DNA from: Yoonia sediminilitoris
GTDB taxonomy: Bacteria; Pseudomonadota; Alphaproteobacteria; Rhodobacterales; Rhodobacteraceae
Assembly: GCF_003058085.1 (NCBI RefSeq)
Contig: NZ_QBUD01000001.1
Span: 965,559-1,029,558, forward strand
Length of the DNA: 64,000 nt
Reading direction: 5' to 3'
Shown here: positions 30,336 through 39,360 of the stretch, piece by piece
Layout of the letters: the number at the start of each line of letters is the position of its first letter
Numbering within the stretch: the stretch's first letter is position 1
The notes under the pieces: model-generated
What the model was told of the DNA's origin: nothing
The model's input: the letters and a program-made list of their open reading frames with translations, nothing else
The model's database searches: none
Made by a program: the position numbers and the translations under genes

Positions 30336-30737
30336 TCAGTTGAAGCCCAGCTCTGGATTGGGCATCAAAAGCAAGTCGAAATCAATCTCTGGCGCGAATA
30401 GCTGAACCTCTTTTCTGATGATTTCAGAATCTGGGATATCATCGGACACCGCGCGATATTTGCCGCGGAATTCCAGTTCGATCAGCTTTGACACCACATC
30501 AACGGCATCGAAATTATGTGCGACCAACGGCGACAATATCATATCGGCCTTTTGCTTCTCCAGAAGCTCCGGGGTCAATTCATCAATATCTATGAAATGG
30601 AAACCATTGAGTGCCTGCACATTTCGCCCTTCGGCTTTCCAACGCGCAATATCCCCGATCACCACTGTGGTATTCGTTAATCCTTCCAGATGAAAGGAAA
30701 GGGGTCGCTCAAGGTCCTGCCGCGCATAACCTGACAT
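30336..30737 (-). CDS. Conserved hypothetical protein
   Basis: 133 residues, no signal peptide or membrane segment. The alternation of short hydrophobic strands (TTVVIGD, FHFIDID, ADMILSPL, KYRAVSDD, FDLLLMP) with amphipathic helices resembles a receiver-like alpha/beta fold, but no phospho-acceptor aspartate pattern is clear. I do not recognise a family. It is convergent with the gamma carbonic anhydrase gene and divergent from phoR. Confidence 0.6.
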   Translation of the reverse strand: MSGYARQDLERPLSFHLEGLTNTTVVIGDIARWKAEGRNVQALNGFHFIDIDELTPELLEKQKADMILSPLVAHNFDAVDVVSKLIELEFRGKYRAVSDDIPDSEIIRKEVQLFAPEIDFDLLLMPNPELGFN

Positions 30738-30902
30738 CCGTCACCCAATCTCGTATTTTTGCTCTGTTCGTTTGTCACTTATTGAGACAACGCGGAGATT
30801 AACGGTAATGTTCCTAATGCTTAAAGATTTATTTCTTGTTCGGACAAATTGACACAGACTGTTAATAATTTGGAGCTGTGTAAGACTTTGGAAATCAAGA
30901 CG

Positions 30903-31916
30903 ATGACATCGCTGGTCCATGCATTGGCGGCGCCAACCCTTGTTGTTGGTCCTGACGAGCGTTTGGTTGCGATGAATGACCCGTTTGCGGCACTTGTCGG
31001 TGCGGGCCAGTTGGGCAAGCATTACATCACAACCTTGCGCCAGCCCGCAGTTGCAGATGCAATTGCGTCAGTGCTTGCCGGTGGTCCGCCGGTCCAGACC
31101 CGTTACTTTTTACGGGACGGCAGCAAAGATACCGTCTACGACGTCAAAGTGGCGCCCGCCGGTGATTGCGTGGTCCTGTCCTTCGAAGATCAGTCCGCCG
31201 CAGAAGACGCAGGCCAAATGCGCCGTGATTTTGTGGCCAACGTCAGCCATGAATTGCGCACCCCTCTTACGGCGCTGCTGGGGTTCATCGAAACACTGAC
31301 AGGTGCTGCGCGCGATGACCCGGCCGCCCGCGATCGTTTTCTTCAGATCATGGCGCATGAAGCGAACCGAATGACCCGGCTCGTTGATGATCTTTTGTCG
31401 CTCAGCAGGGTTGAAAGTGATGCGCGGGTCCGCCCGTTGGAGCCTGTGGACCTTGGCGGGGTGCTGGCATCCGTGATCAAAGGCCTTGAGCCGCAGGCGT
31501 CGGCGGCAGGTGTGACTGTCTCGCTCTCGGTCCCGGACGCCACCCAGACGATACCTGGCGATGCAGGCCAGTTGGCTCAGGTCTTTGCCAACCTCATTGA
31601 AAATGGTTTGAAATATGGTGCGCGCGGGGGCGTTTTGTCCGTTGTGCTGGATGCGGCGCAGATGCAGACAAAGTTGCGCGCCAATGGCGTGCGGATCTGC
31701 GTATCAGACAGTGGCGAGGGAATCGCCGAACATCACCTTGCCCGCCTGACAGAGCGGTTCTACCGCGTCGATAATCACAGATCGCGGGCTGTTGGCGGCA
31801 CCGGCCTCGGGCTGGCGATTGTCAAGCACATCGTCAACCGGCACAGGGGGAAATTGACTATTGAAAGCACCCTTGGACAGGGCACGCAGGTGTCTGTTTT
31901 TTTGCCGTCACACTGA
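30903..31916 (+). CDS. phoR: Phosphate regulon sensor kinase PhoR (soluble form)
   Basis: 337 residues: an N-terminal PAS-like domain (about 5-105), the phosphorylated histidine in ANVSHELRTPL near residue 118, and an ATPase domain with NLIENGLKYG, DSGEGI and GTGLGLAIVKHIV. No membrane segment is seen, unlike E. coli PhoR, so sensing is probably cytoplasmic or through PstB/PhoU. The start is uncertain: ATG at 30903 is used, but in-frame TTG codons at 30849 and 30888 are possible. It heads the pst-pho block. Confidence 0.9.
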   Translation: MTSLVHALAAPTLVVGPDERLVAMNDPFAALVGAGQLGKHYITTLRQPAVADAIASVLAGGPPVQTRYFLRDGSKDTVYDVKVAPAGDCVVLSFEDQSAAEDAGQMRRDFVANVSHELRTPLTALLGFIETLTGAARDDPAARDRFLQIMAHEANRMTRLVDDLLSLSRVESDARVRPLEPVDLGGVLASVIKGLEPQASAAGVTVSLSVPDATQTIPGDAGQLAQVFANLIENGLKYGARGGVLSVVLDAAQMQTKLRANGVRICVSDSGEGIAEHHLARLTERFYRVDNHRSRAVGGTGLGLAIVKHIVNRHRGKLTIESTLGQGTQVSVFLPSH

Positions 31917-31945
31917 CTGTCATAAAACATTTACATAACTGTCAC
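31917..31945 (+). promoter_or_regulatory. Pho box (three 7-base units)
   Basis: Three direct units at 11-base spacing: CTGTCAT at 31917, CATTTAC at 31928 and CTGTCAC at 31939, each separated by an A/T-rich tetramer. This matches the PhoB-binding consensus (CTGTCAT-N4 repeats). The first unit starts at the base after the phoR stop codon, and the array ends 86 bases upstream of pstS, so phosphate starvation probably activates pstS from here. Confidence 0.88.
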
Positions 31946-32031
31946 AAAAGCGTGGTGTCGGGCCAATAGGTGGGCCACAACGGTAACGCGGCTCGCGCGT
32001 TGCTGATGTTAGACACAACAGGAGTAATCTG

Positions 32032-33066
32032 ATGTCGCTCATGAAACTGACTGCCACAACTGCAGCTGCGGCCCTCATGGCAACCGCCGCAACAGCCCGT
32101 GACAACGTACAGGTCGCAGGGTCTTCGACTGTGTTGCCATATGCGTCGATCGTTGCAGAAGTCTTTGGCGAAAACTTCGACTTCCCGACACCCGTTATCG
32201 AATCCGGTGGTTCATCTGCGGGCCTCAAGCGCTTTTGCGAAGGTGTTGGCGAAAACACCATTGATATTGCCAACGCGTCACGCGCGATCAAATCGTCAGA
32301 GGTTGAAGCCTGTGCCGCTGCTGGCGTCACTGACATCATCGAAGTTCGTATTGGCTATGACGGAATTGTCTTTGCTTCCGACATCAACGGCAACGCTTTC
32401 GAATTCACACCAGAAGATTGGTACAAGGCGCTTGCCAACGAGCACTTCATCGATGGTGAACTGGTTCCGAACACTTTCACCAACTGGAACGAAGTGAACC
32501 CTGCTTTCCCTGACCAGCCGATTCAGGCTTTCATCCCCGGCACCAAGCACGGCACTCGTGAGGTGTTCGAAGAAAAGGTGATCCTCGCTGGTTGCGAGGA
32601 AGGTGGCTTCTTTCAGGCGATGCTGGACGCGGGCGTTGATGAGGACACTGCCGAAGGGAAATGCATGGCGATCCGCACCGATGGTCGTTCTGTCGATATC
32701 GATGGCGACTATACCGAAACACTCGCCCGGATTCAGGCCGATACGAACGGAATCGGTGTCTTTGGTCTGGCATTCTATGAAAACAACACGGACAAGTTGC
32801 AGGTCGCGACCATGGCAGATGTTGTCCCAACCACTGAAACCATCGCCGCAGGTGATTACCCTGTGTCCCGTCCGCTTTACTTCTACATCAAGGCGGCACA
32901 CATCGGCGTTGTCCCCGGTGTCAAGGAATTCGCAGAATTCTTTGTCTCTGACGACATTGCTGGCCCAGATGGCCCATTGGCCGAGTATGGTCTTGTGTCT
33001 GATCCCGCGTTGATAGAAGTGCAGGAAACTGTGGCTGACGAAGTGACAATGGGCTCCGGCAGCTAA
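32032..33066 (+). CDS. pstS: Phosphate-binding protein PstS
   Basis: 344 residues. A signal peptide ends near residue 22 (ATA-RD), followed by the mature start VQVAGSSTVLPYASIVAE typical of phosphate-binding proteins, with the SGGSSAGLKRFCEG and GTKHGTREVFEEK ligand loops. It delivers phosphate to PstCA in the periplasm. Preceded by a Pho box and followed by a strong stem-loop that may set its mRNA level above that of pstC. Confidence 0.95.
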   Translation: MSLMKLTATTAAAALMATAATARDNVQVAGSSTVLPYASIVAEVFGENFDFPTPVIESGGSSAGLKRFCEGVGENTIDIANASRAIKSSEVEACAAAGVTDIIEVRIGYDGIVFASDINGNAFEFTPEDWYKALANEHFIDGELVPNTFTNWNEVNPAFPDQPIQAFIPGTKHGTREVFEEKVILAGCEEGGFFQAMLDAGVDEDTAEGKCMAIRTDGRSVDIDGDYTETLARIQADTNGIGVFGLAFYENNTDKLQVATMADVVPTTETIAAGDYPVSRPLYFYIKAAHIGVVPGVKEFAEFFVSDDIAGPDGPLAEYGLVSDPALIEVQETVADEVTMGSGS

Positions 33067-33073
33067 CACCAAT

Positions 33074-33107
33074 AGCCAAAGGGTGCCCGAACGGGCGCCC
33101 CTTGGCT
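33074..33107 (+). terminator. Strong stem-loop between pstS and pstC
   Basis: A 16-base near-perfect inverted repeat (AGCCAAAGGGTGCCCG pairing with CGGGCGCCCCTTGGCT, one mismatch and one G-T pair) in the 63-base gap. No T tract follows, so it is more likely an attenuating or mRNA-stabilising hairpin than a full terminator. Confidence 0.7.
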
Positions 33108-33129
33108 GACACGAACAAGGGTTTTCGCC

Positions 33130-34332
33130 ATGCAATCGCTGACGCCATTACTTCTGGTGATTACCGGCCTCGCTGTAGCAGGTTATTTCATTGCAAAATC
33201 CCGCGCCATGAAGGTTGCGGGGGGCGACATCCGCACACTGGTATCCTTGCCACGGCAACATGCGCTGAACACGGTGCTGTCAACCAGTGTGCCTGCGTTG
33301 GCCGCGATCCTTTTGATTTCCCTTTATCTGCGGCTGACCGGCGGACAGGGGTCATGGTTTTTTGGCTTTGTGGTCATTGGCTTGGCGGTGACTGGATTTG
33401 CCACGTCATTGATCGGTATCAAGCAGGATCGTCGGGCCAGAACACTTGCAGAACGGTGGATCTTGGGACTGCTGATCTTTGCCTCAACCATCGCGATTAT
33501 GACGACTGTCGGCATTGTCTTTTCCATGCTGTTCGAAACATACAACTTCTTTGGGCAATACGACTGGCGTAATTTCTTTTTCTCGACCACATGGTCGCCG
33601 AACTTCCGTGGCAATTCTGACCTTGGTATTCTGCCTTTGCTGTGGGGGACACTTTACATCAGCTTTATCGCGCTGGCTTTTGCTGTGCCAATCGGGTTGT
33701 TTGCTGCGATCTACCTGTCGGAATATGCGGGCCCACGAATGCGGTCGGTCGCGAAACCGGCGATTGAGGTGCTGGCAGGTATCCCCACGATTGTTTACGG
33801 GCTCTTTGCGCTGTTTATCGTCGGACCTGCGCTGCGCGATTACTTTGCCGAACCGATGGGGCTGGGGCAGAGCGCGTCGTCAGTCATGACAGCGGGCCTT
33901 GTGATGGGGATCATGTTGATCCCTTTTGTCAGTTCATTGTCGGATGACATCATCAACGCTGTCCCACAGTCCATGCGCGATGGATCGCTTGGTCTGGGGG
34001 CCACCAAGTCAGAGACCATTCGGCAGGTTGTCATTCCCGCCGCCTTGCCCGGCGTGATTGGTGCTGTCCTGCTGGCCGCGTCTCGTGCGATTGGCGAGAC
34101 GATGATCGTTGTTCTTGGGGCAGGGGCGGCGGCCCGCCTGTCGCTGAACCCGTTTGAAGCGATGACCACAGTCACCGTCAAAATCGTGAGCCAGTTGACC
34201 GGCGACACTGATTTTGCCAGCCCTGAAACGCTTGTGGCCTTCGCGTTGGGCCTGACGCTGTTTGTGATCACGTTGGGATTGAACGTCTTTGCGCTGTTCA
34301 TTGTGCGCAGATATCGGGAGCAGTACGAATGA
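33130..34332 (+). CDS. pstC: Phosphate ABC transporter permease PstC
   Basis: 400 residues with an extended N-terminus of the alphaproteobacterial type (extra membrane segments before the ABC-permease core). The permease core contains the EAA-loop-like segment AVPQSMRDGSLGLGATKSETIRQVVIPAALPG near residues 280-310. It forms the inner-membrane channel with PstA and overlaps pstA by 4 bases. Confidence 0.94.
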   Translation: MQSLTPLLLVITGLAVAGYFIAKSRAMKVAGGDIRTLVSLPRQHALNTVLSTSVPALAAILLISLYLRLTGGQGSWFFGFVVIGLAVTGFATSLIGIKQDRRARTLAERWILGLLIFASTIAIMTTVGIVFSMLFETYNFFGQYDWRNFFFSTTWSPNFRGNSDLGILPLLWGTLYISFIALAFAVPIGLFAAIYLSEYAGPRMRSVAKPAIEVLAGIPTIVYGLFALFIVGPALRDYFAEPMGLGQSASSVMTAGLVMGIMLIPFVSSLSDDIINAVPQSMRDGSLGLGATKSETIRQVVIPAALPGVIGAVLLAASRAIGETMIVVLGAGAAARLSLNPFEAMTTVTVKIVSQLTGDTDFASPETLVAFALGLTLFVITLGLNVFALFIVRRYREQYE

Positions 34333-35648
34333 CGACCTCTTTGCTCACCACCGACGCGCGCACCAAAAAGCGCAATGCGGCTGAAAAGCGCTTCAAAGCC
34401 TACGGGCTTGGGGCAATTTGCATCGCGATGGTTTCGCTCGTTTTCCTGTTGGGTTCCGTGCTGAGCAGTGGATTGGGTGCGTTCCAGCAAACCTATATCG
34501 CGTTGGATGTGCAGTTACCCGAGGCGCGGTTGGACAAATCCGGCACCCGCGATCTGGAGGTCATGTCGAAAGTCACGACAATCGGCTACGCGCCTATTTT
34601 GCGTGATGCGTTGGTGGCGCAGGTTGCGGCGCTCGGTTTGACCACCGACCTAAGCGACAAGGACGTCGGTAAAATGATCTCAAAAGAGGCGGCTGCGACC
34701 GTGCGCAACAGGGTGCTGGCCAACCCGGAGCTTGTGGGCACAACCGTGCGCTTTGATCTGCTCGCTTCGGGCCGGATTGACGGGTATTTCAAAGGCCGGG
34801 TGACAGCAGAGTCAGCGGCTCTGGATCAGAACACCTCGCCCGAGGCTTTAGTGTTGGCGCAGGAACTCAAAGACGCCGGCGTGATCGAAACAAAATTCAA
34901 CTGGAATTTCTTTGTCTTGCCTGATGCGTCTGACCAGCGGCCAGAGGCGGCAGGGCTGGGCGTGGCGATCCTCGGTTCTCTTTATATGATGGCGGTGGTC
35001 TTGTGTTTGGCCTTGCCGATCGGTGTTGCCTCGTCGATTTATCTGGAGGAATTCGCGCCCAGAAACCGCTGGACCGACCTGATCGAGGTGAATATCTCGA
35101 ACCTTGCTGCTGTGCCGTCGATTGTTTTTGGTATCCTCGGGCTGGCGATTTTCATCAACTTCATGGAACTGAACCAGTCGTCGCCTTTGGTTGGTGGTCT
35201 GGTGCTGACATTGATGACGCTACCCACGATCATCATCTCGACGCGGGCGGCCCTCAAATCCGTGCCTCCGTCCATACGGGACGCGGCACTGGGTGTGGGC
35301 GCTTCCAAGATGCAATCGGTCTTTCACCATGTCCTGCCTCTGGCGGCCCCGGGCATCCTGACCGGCACGATCATCGGGCTGGCGCAAGCTTTGGGCGAAA
35401 CCGCGCCACTCTTGTTGATCGGGATGGTTGCGTTCGTGCGTGAATATCCGGCTGCCTATACATCCGAATCTGGCCTGTTTGGGGAGGCTGCAACAGCCTT
35501 GCCAGTGCAGGTTTACAACTGGACACAACGGTCTGATCCGGCATTCTTTGAACGCGCCTTCGCGGCCGTCATCACATTGCTTGTGTTTCTCCTGATTATG
35601 AACGCGGTCGCGATCTATTTGCGCCGCAAGTTTGAGCGGCGGTGGTAA
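34329..35648 (+). CDS. pstA: Phosphate ABC transporter permease PstA
   Basis: 439 residues. A long N-terminal extension (DUF3333-type, about 1-205) precedes the permease core of about six membrane segments. The EAA-like loop is SIRDAALGVGASKMQSVFHHVLPLAAPG. It pairs with PstC in the inner membrane. The extended form is usual in alphaproteobacteria. Confidence 0.94.
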   Translation: MTTSLLTTDARTKKRNAAEKRFKAYGLGAICIAMVSLVFLLGSVLSSGLGAFQQTYIALDVQLPEARLDKSGTRDLEVMSKVTTIGYAPILRDALVAQVAALGLTTDLSDKDVGKMISKEAAATVRNRVLANPELVGTTVRFDLLASGRIDGYFKGRVTAESAALDQNTSPEALVLAQELKDAGVIETKFNWNFFVLPDASDQRPEAAGLGVAILGSLYMMAVVLCLALPIGVASSIYLEEFAPRNRWTDLIEVNISNLAAVPSIVFGILGLAIFINFMELNQSSPLVGGLVLTLMTLPTIIISTRAALKSVPPSIRDAALGVGASKMQSVFHHVLPLAAPGILTGTIIGLAQALGETAPLLLIGMVAFVREYPAAYTSESGLFGEAATALPVQVYNWTQRSDPAFFERAFAAVITLLVFLLIMNAVAIYLRRKFERRW

Positions 35649-35654
35649 CAGGCT

Positions 35655-36458
35655 ATGCTAGACATCAAATATCATTCAGACCGAACAGTAGGCACAATGC
35701 AAGATAACAAGATCACCGCCAGGAACGTACAGGTGTACTACGGCGACAACCAGGCCATCAAAGACGTCAATGTCGATATTGCGGACAAGACGGTGACGGC
35801 ATTCATCGGCCCGTCAGGTTGCGGCAAATCCACTTTCTTGCGCTGTTTGAACCGGATGAATGACACGATTGATATCTGCCGGGTCGAAGGTGACATACGC
35901 ATTGACGGCGAAGACATCTATGATCCCAAGGTGGACCCGGTGCAGTTGCGCGCCAAAGTGGGCATGGTGTTTCAAAAGCCAAACCCGTTCCCCAAGTCGA
36001 TCTATGACAATGTGGCCTACGGCCCAAAAATCCATGGCCTCGCCCGCAACAAGGCGGAACTGGACGAAATCGTTGAAAAATCGTTGCGCAAGGCAGCCCT
36101 TTGGAACGAAGCCAAAGACAGGCTTGCAGCCCCCGGCACCGGCTTGTCTGGTGGCCAACAGCAGCGGCTTTGTATCGCGCGCGCGATCGCGACCTCGCCA
36201 GAGGTGCTTTTGATGGACGAACCCTGCTCGGCGCTTGACCCCATTGCCACAGCGCAGGTCGAAGAACTGATTGACGAATTGCGCCAAAGCTTTTCGGTGG
36301 TGATTGTCACCCACTCAATGCAGCAAGCCGCCCGTGTCAGCCAGAAGACCGCCTTTTTCCATCTGGGCAATCTCGTCGAATATGACGAGACCGACAAGAT
36401 TTTCACCAACCCGGAAGACCCGCGTACCGAAAGTTACATCTCTGGCCGGATCGGGTAG
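35655..36458 (+). CDS. pstB: Phosphate ABC transporter ATPase PstB
   Basis: 267 residues: Walker [10 protein letters not shown], signature LSGGQQQR, Walker [12 protein letters not shown] and the switch histidine in VVIVTHSM. It powers phosphate uptake and relays phosphate status with PhoU to PhoR. The first ATG after pstA is used; the ATG at 35697 ([10 protein letters not shown]) is the alternative and closer to common family length. Confidence 0.96.
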   Translation: MLDIKYHSDRTVGTMQDNKITARNVQVYYGDNQAIKDVNVDIADKTVTAFIGPSGCGKSTFLRCLNRMNDTIDICRVEGDIRIDGEDIYDPKVDPVQLRAKVGMVFQKPNPFPKSIYDNVAYGPKIHGLARNKAELDEIVEKSLRKAALWNEAKDRLAAPGTGLSGGQQQRLCIARAIATSPEVLLMDEPCSALDPIATAQVEELIDELRQSFSVVIVTHSMQQAARVSQKTAFFHLGNLVEYDETDKIFTNPEDPRTESYISGRIG

Positions 36459-36468
36459 GAGCAACATA

Positions 36469-37179
36469 ATGATTGATCAACATATTTCCTCGGCCTACGA
36501 CCGCGACCTTGAAGCGATCACTACCCTGATTATGAAGATGGGTGGATTGGTCGAAGAAGCGATTCTGCTAGCCGCACAATCGCTGGCGGACCGTGACCTT
36601 GAGCTGGCCGAAAAGGTTCGCAAAGCCGACAAGGTCATCGACGCTCTTGAGTTGCAGATCAACGAAGATGCGGCCCGCACCATCGCGCTGCGTGCACCGG
36701 TGTCCAAGGATCTGCGGGCTTTGTTGACGGTGCTGCGGCTGGCAGCATCGCTGGAAAGGATCGGGGACTACGCCAAGAATATCGCCAAGCGCACCAGCGC
36801 GGTCGTGGACATGCCACCCGTCAGCGGTGCGGACGTCGCCCTGCGCCGGATGGCCCGCGAAGTGCAAGCGATGCTGAAGGACACGCTGGACGCCTACATG
36901 CGCTATGATGCCGACCTCGCCGAGGATGTGCGCCAGCGTGATCAGGAAGTGGACCAGATGTACAATGCGCTGTTTCGCGAATTCCTTACCTTCATGATGG
37001 AAGACCCGCGCAACATCACCGCCTGCATGCATCTGCATTTCATGGCCAAGAACATCGAACGGATGGGCGATCTGACGACCAACATGTCAGAACAGATCAT
37101 CTATCTTGTCACCGGCGAAATGCCCGAAGAAGCCCGGCCAAAGGGTGACAAGACGCCATTTGTCACAGATCCGGAGTAA
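36469..37179 (+). CDS. phoU: Phosphate signalling protein PhoU
   Basis: 236 residues made of two PhoU three-helix repeats, each with the metal-binding pattern E(R)xGD: SLERIGDYAKNIAKR in the first and NIERMGDLTTNMSEQ in the second. It restrains PhoR through PstB when phosphate is plentiful. The ATG at 36469 has AGGAG 6 bases upstream; a longer in-frame start inside pstB is spurious. Confidence 0.95.
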   Translation: MIDQHISSAYDRDLEAITTLIMKMGGLVEEAILLAAQSLADRDLELAEKVRKADKVIDALELQINEDAARTIALRAPVSKDLRALLTVLRLAASLERIGDYAKNIAKRTSAVVDMPPVSGADVALRRMAREVQAMLKDTLDAYMRYDADLAEDVRQRDQEVDQMYNALFREFLTFMMEDPRNITACMHLHFMAKNIERMGDLTTNMSEQIIYLVTGEMPEEARPKGDKTPFVTDPE

Positions 37180-37185
37180 CACGCT

Positions 37186-37872
37186 ATGGCACCGCAACCG
37201 CATGTCCTGATCGTCGAAGACGAAGCGGCCCAGCGCGAAGTGCTTGCCTACAACCTTGAGGCCGAAGGGTTTCGTGTGACCCGCGCCGAGAATGGCGAAG
37301 AAGGGTTGTTATGTGTTGATGAAGAAGCCCCCGACGTGATCGTGCTTGACTGGATGATGCCGCATCTTTCGGGCATCGAGGTTTGCCGCCGGATCAAGAT
37401 CAGGCCCGAGACACGCAACATCCCTATCATCATGTTGTCTGCACGCTCCGAAGAGGTCGACAAGGTGCGGGGCCTTGAAATGGGCGCGGATGATTATGTT
37501 GTCAAACCATATTCCGTTTCCGAATTGATGGCACGGGTGCGCAGCCAGCTGCGGCGGGCGCGCCCCTCGACCGTGGGGCAGCTGCTGACCTATGATGATA
37601 TCGTGCTTGATGCAGAGACCCACCGGGTCACACGAGCAGATCACCCCCTCAAGCTGGGGCCGACGGAATTTCGCCTGCTCACAACCTTCATGGAAAAGCC
37701 GGGGCGGGTCTGGTCACGCGATATGCTGCTTGACCGGGTTTGGGGCCGGGACATTTATGTCGATACGCGCACGGTAGATGTGCATGTCGGGCGCCTGCGC
37801 AAGGTGTTGACCCAGCATGGAGGCAACGACCCGGTCAGGACGGTCAGGGGCGCAGGTTACGCGCTGGGGTAA
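37186..37872 (+). CDS. phoB: Phosphate regulon response regulator PhoB
   Basis: 228 residues: a receiver domain (phospho-acceptor aspartate in VIVLDWMMPHLSG) and an OmpR/PhoB winged helix (about 130-228, with TEFRLLTTFMEKPGRVWSRDMLLDRVWG and RTVDVHVGRLRK). It binds Pho boxes such as the one before pstS. It is the last gene of the phosphate block. Confidence 0.96.
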   Translation: MAPQPHVLIVEDEAAQREVLAYNLEAEGFRVTRAENGEEGLLCVDEEAPDVIVLDWMMPHLSGIEVCRRIKIRPETRNIPIIMLSARSEEVDKVRGLEMGADDYVVKPYSVSELMARVRSQLRRARPSTVGQLLTYDDIVLDAETHRVTRADHPLKLGPTEFRLLTTFMEKPGRVWSRDMLLDRVWGRDIYVDTRTVDVHVGRLRKVLTQHGGNDPVRTVRGAGYALG

Positions 37873-37892
37873 CGCCCGATACCAGACCGTAA

Positions 37893-37910
37893 GATGGATC
37901 TTGATCCATC
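37893..37910. terminator. Palindrome between convergent phoB and gnd
   Basis: GATGGATC and GATCCATC around a TT loop in the 43-base gap between the two convergent genes. The position suits a bidirectional terminator, but no T tract is present on either side. Confidence 0.35.
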
Positions 37911-37915
37911 CCCGA

Positions 37916-39316
37916 TCAACTCCCCCATGGCCCATGTTGGTCTGATCCGCCGTCTATGCGCTCAAACCCGTGCGCGCCAAAGAAATCGCGCTGGCCTTGG
38001 ATCATGTTGGCGGTACCGCGGGCCGTGCGCATTGCGTCGAAATATGCCAGCCCCGATGACAGCGCGGGCAGGGCGATGCCGTGCAGTGCGGCTTGGGCGA
38101 CCACCTGCCGAAGCGCGCCATGATGCTGTTTGAGATGGTCGGCAAAATGCGGGGCAAACATCAGATTGCCGTCCGCATCGGTGGCGAGCGCATCCGCCAT
38201 ATCATCCAGCATCGCAGACCTGATAATGCAGCCTTCGCGCCAGACCTTGGCAATCGCGGGCAGGGGCAGCGCCCAGCCAAACGCCTCGGACGCTTTCGAA
38301 ATCATATCAAATCCTTGCGCGTAACACAGGATTTTCCCGGCAATGAGCGCGCTTTCCAGCGTTTCGGTGCCCAGATTGTCGTGCGGGATATGGTGCGGGG
38401 CGGTGCCGAACAGACCCTCGCCCTTGGCACGCATGTCCCGCTGTGACGACAGGTTGCGCGCGACGACTGCGGCTTCTATCGCGGGTACCGGGGCGGCGAG
38501 ATGCTGCGCTTCGATCACGGTCCACCGCCCAGTGCCCTTCTGGCCTGCGGCATCAACAATGACGTCAAGCATCGGCTTGTTGGTTTTGGGGTCGATTGCG
38601 CCTGCTACTTTTCCTGAAATCTCGATCAGGTAGGATTTGAGCGGGCCCTTGTCCCATTTGGCAAAAACGTCGGCTATTTGTGCATCCGTCATATCCAGAC
38701 CGTCGCGCATGATCCCGTAGGTTTCGGCGATCATCTGCATGTCTGCATATTCGATCCCGTTGTGGACCGCCTTGACGAAATGCCCGGCCCCTTCTTCGCC
38801 CATCCATGTGGCGCAGGGGGTGCCTTCGTGTTTGGCGGAAATCGCAGTCAGGATATGGGCCACACGGTCCCAATAGGCGCGCTTGCCGCCGCCCATGATC
38901 GACGGGCCAAAACGTGCGCCTTCTTCGCCACCCGACACGCCGATCCCCAGAAAGGGGAGGTCGCCCGCGTCACGGGCGCGGCGGTTGGTGTCGTGAAAGT
39001 TGGCGTTGCCCGCGTCAATGATCAGGTCGTCATCATCCAAAAGGGCGCGCAGGGCTGTGATCTGGTCATCAACCGCCCGTCCCGCAGGCACCATCAGGAT
39101 AATGGCACGAGGTTTTGCAATGGCGGCCACAAGCTCTTCCAGCGACTCTGTCGGGGTGATCCTGTCTGCAAGCGCACCAGCATCCGCATGAAACTGCTTT
39201 GTTTTCTCTGTTGTCCGGTTCCAGACAGCGATGTCAAAGCCGTTGTCAGCAATATTGAGAGCGAGTGCCGCACCCATCGTGCCCAAGCCAATCAATCCAA
39301 TCTCTGCTTTGCTCAT
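37916..39316 (-). CDS. gnd: 6-phosphogluconate dehydrogenase (decarboxylating)
   Basis: 466 residues, full family length. Oxidative decarboxylation of 6-phosphogluconate to ribulose 5-phosphate with NADP+. N-terminal Rossmann motif GLIGLGTMG, substrate loop GIGVSGGEEGARFGPSIMGGG, catalytic region GAGHFVKAVHNGIEY, and a helical C-terminal domain. The ATG at 39316 gives the normal N-terminus; longer in-frame starts reach into unrelated sequence. Confidence 0.95.
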   Translation of the reverse strand: MSKAEIGLIGLGTMGAALALNIADNGFDIAVWNRTTEKTKQFHADAGALADRITPTESLEELVAAIAKPRAIILMVPAGRAVDDQITALRALLDDDDLIIDAGNANFHDTNRRARDAGDLPFLGIGVSGGEEGARFGPSIMGGGKRAYWDRVAHILTAISAKHEGTPCATWMGEEGAGHFVKAVHNGIEYADMQMIAETYGIMRDGLDMTDAQIADVFAKWDKGPLKSYLIEISGKVAGAIDPKTNKPMLDVIVDAAGQKGTGRWTVIEAQHLAAPVPAIEAAVVARNLSSQRDMRAKGEGLFGTAPHHIPHDNLGTETLESALIAGKILCYAQGFDMISKASEAFGWALPLPAIAKVWREGCIIRSAMLDDMADALATDADGNLMFAPHFADHLKQHHGALRQVVAQAALHGIALPALSSGLAYFDAMRTARGTANMIQGQRDFFGAHGFERIDGGSDQHGPWGS

Positions 39317-39360
39317 CTGTCGTGGTCCTTTGTGCTTGATAGTGGCGGTCCTGCGGGGCA

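Noticed and set aside
30738..30902. Second Pho box upstream of phoR
   Set aside because: Only scattered partial CTGT words; no pair at 11-base spacing.
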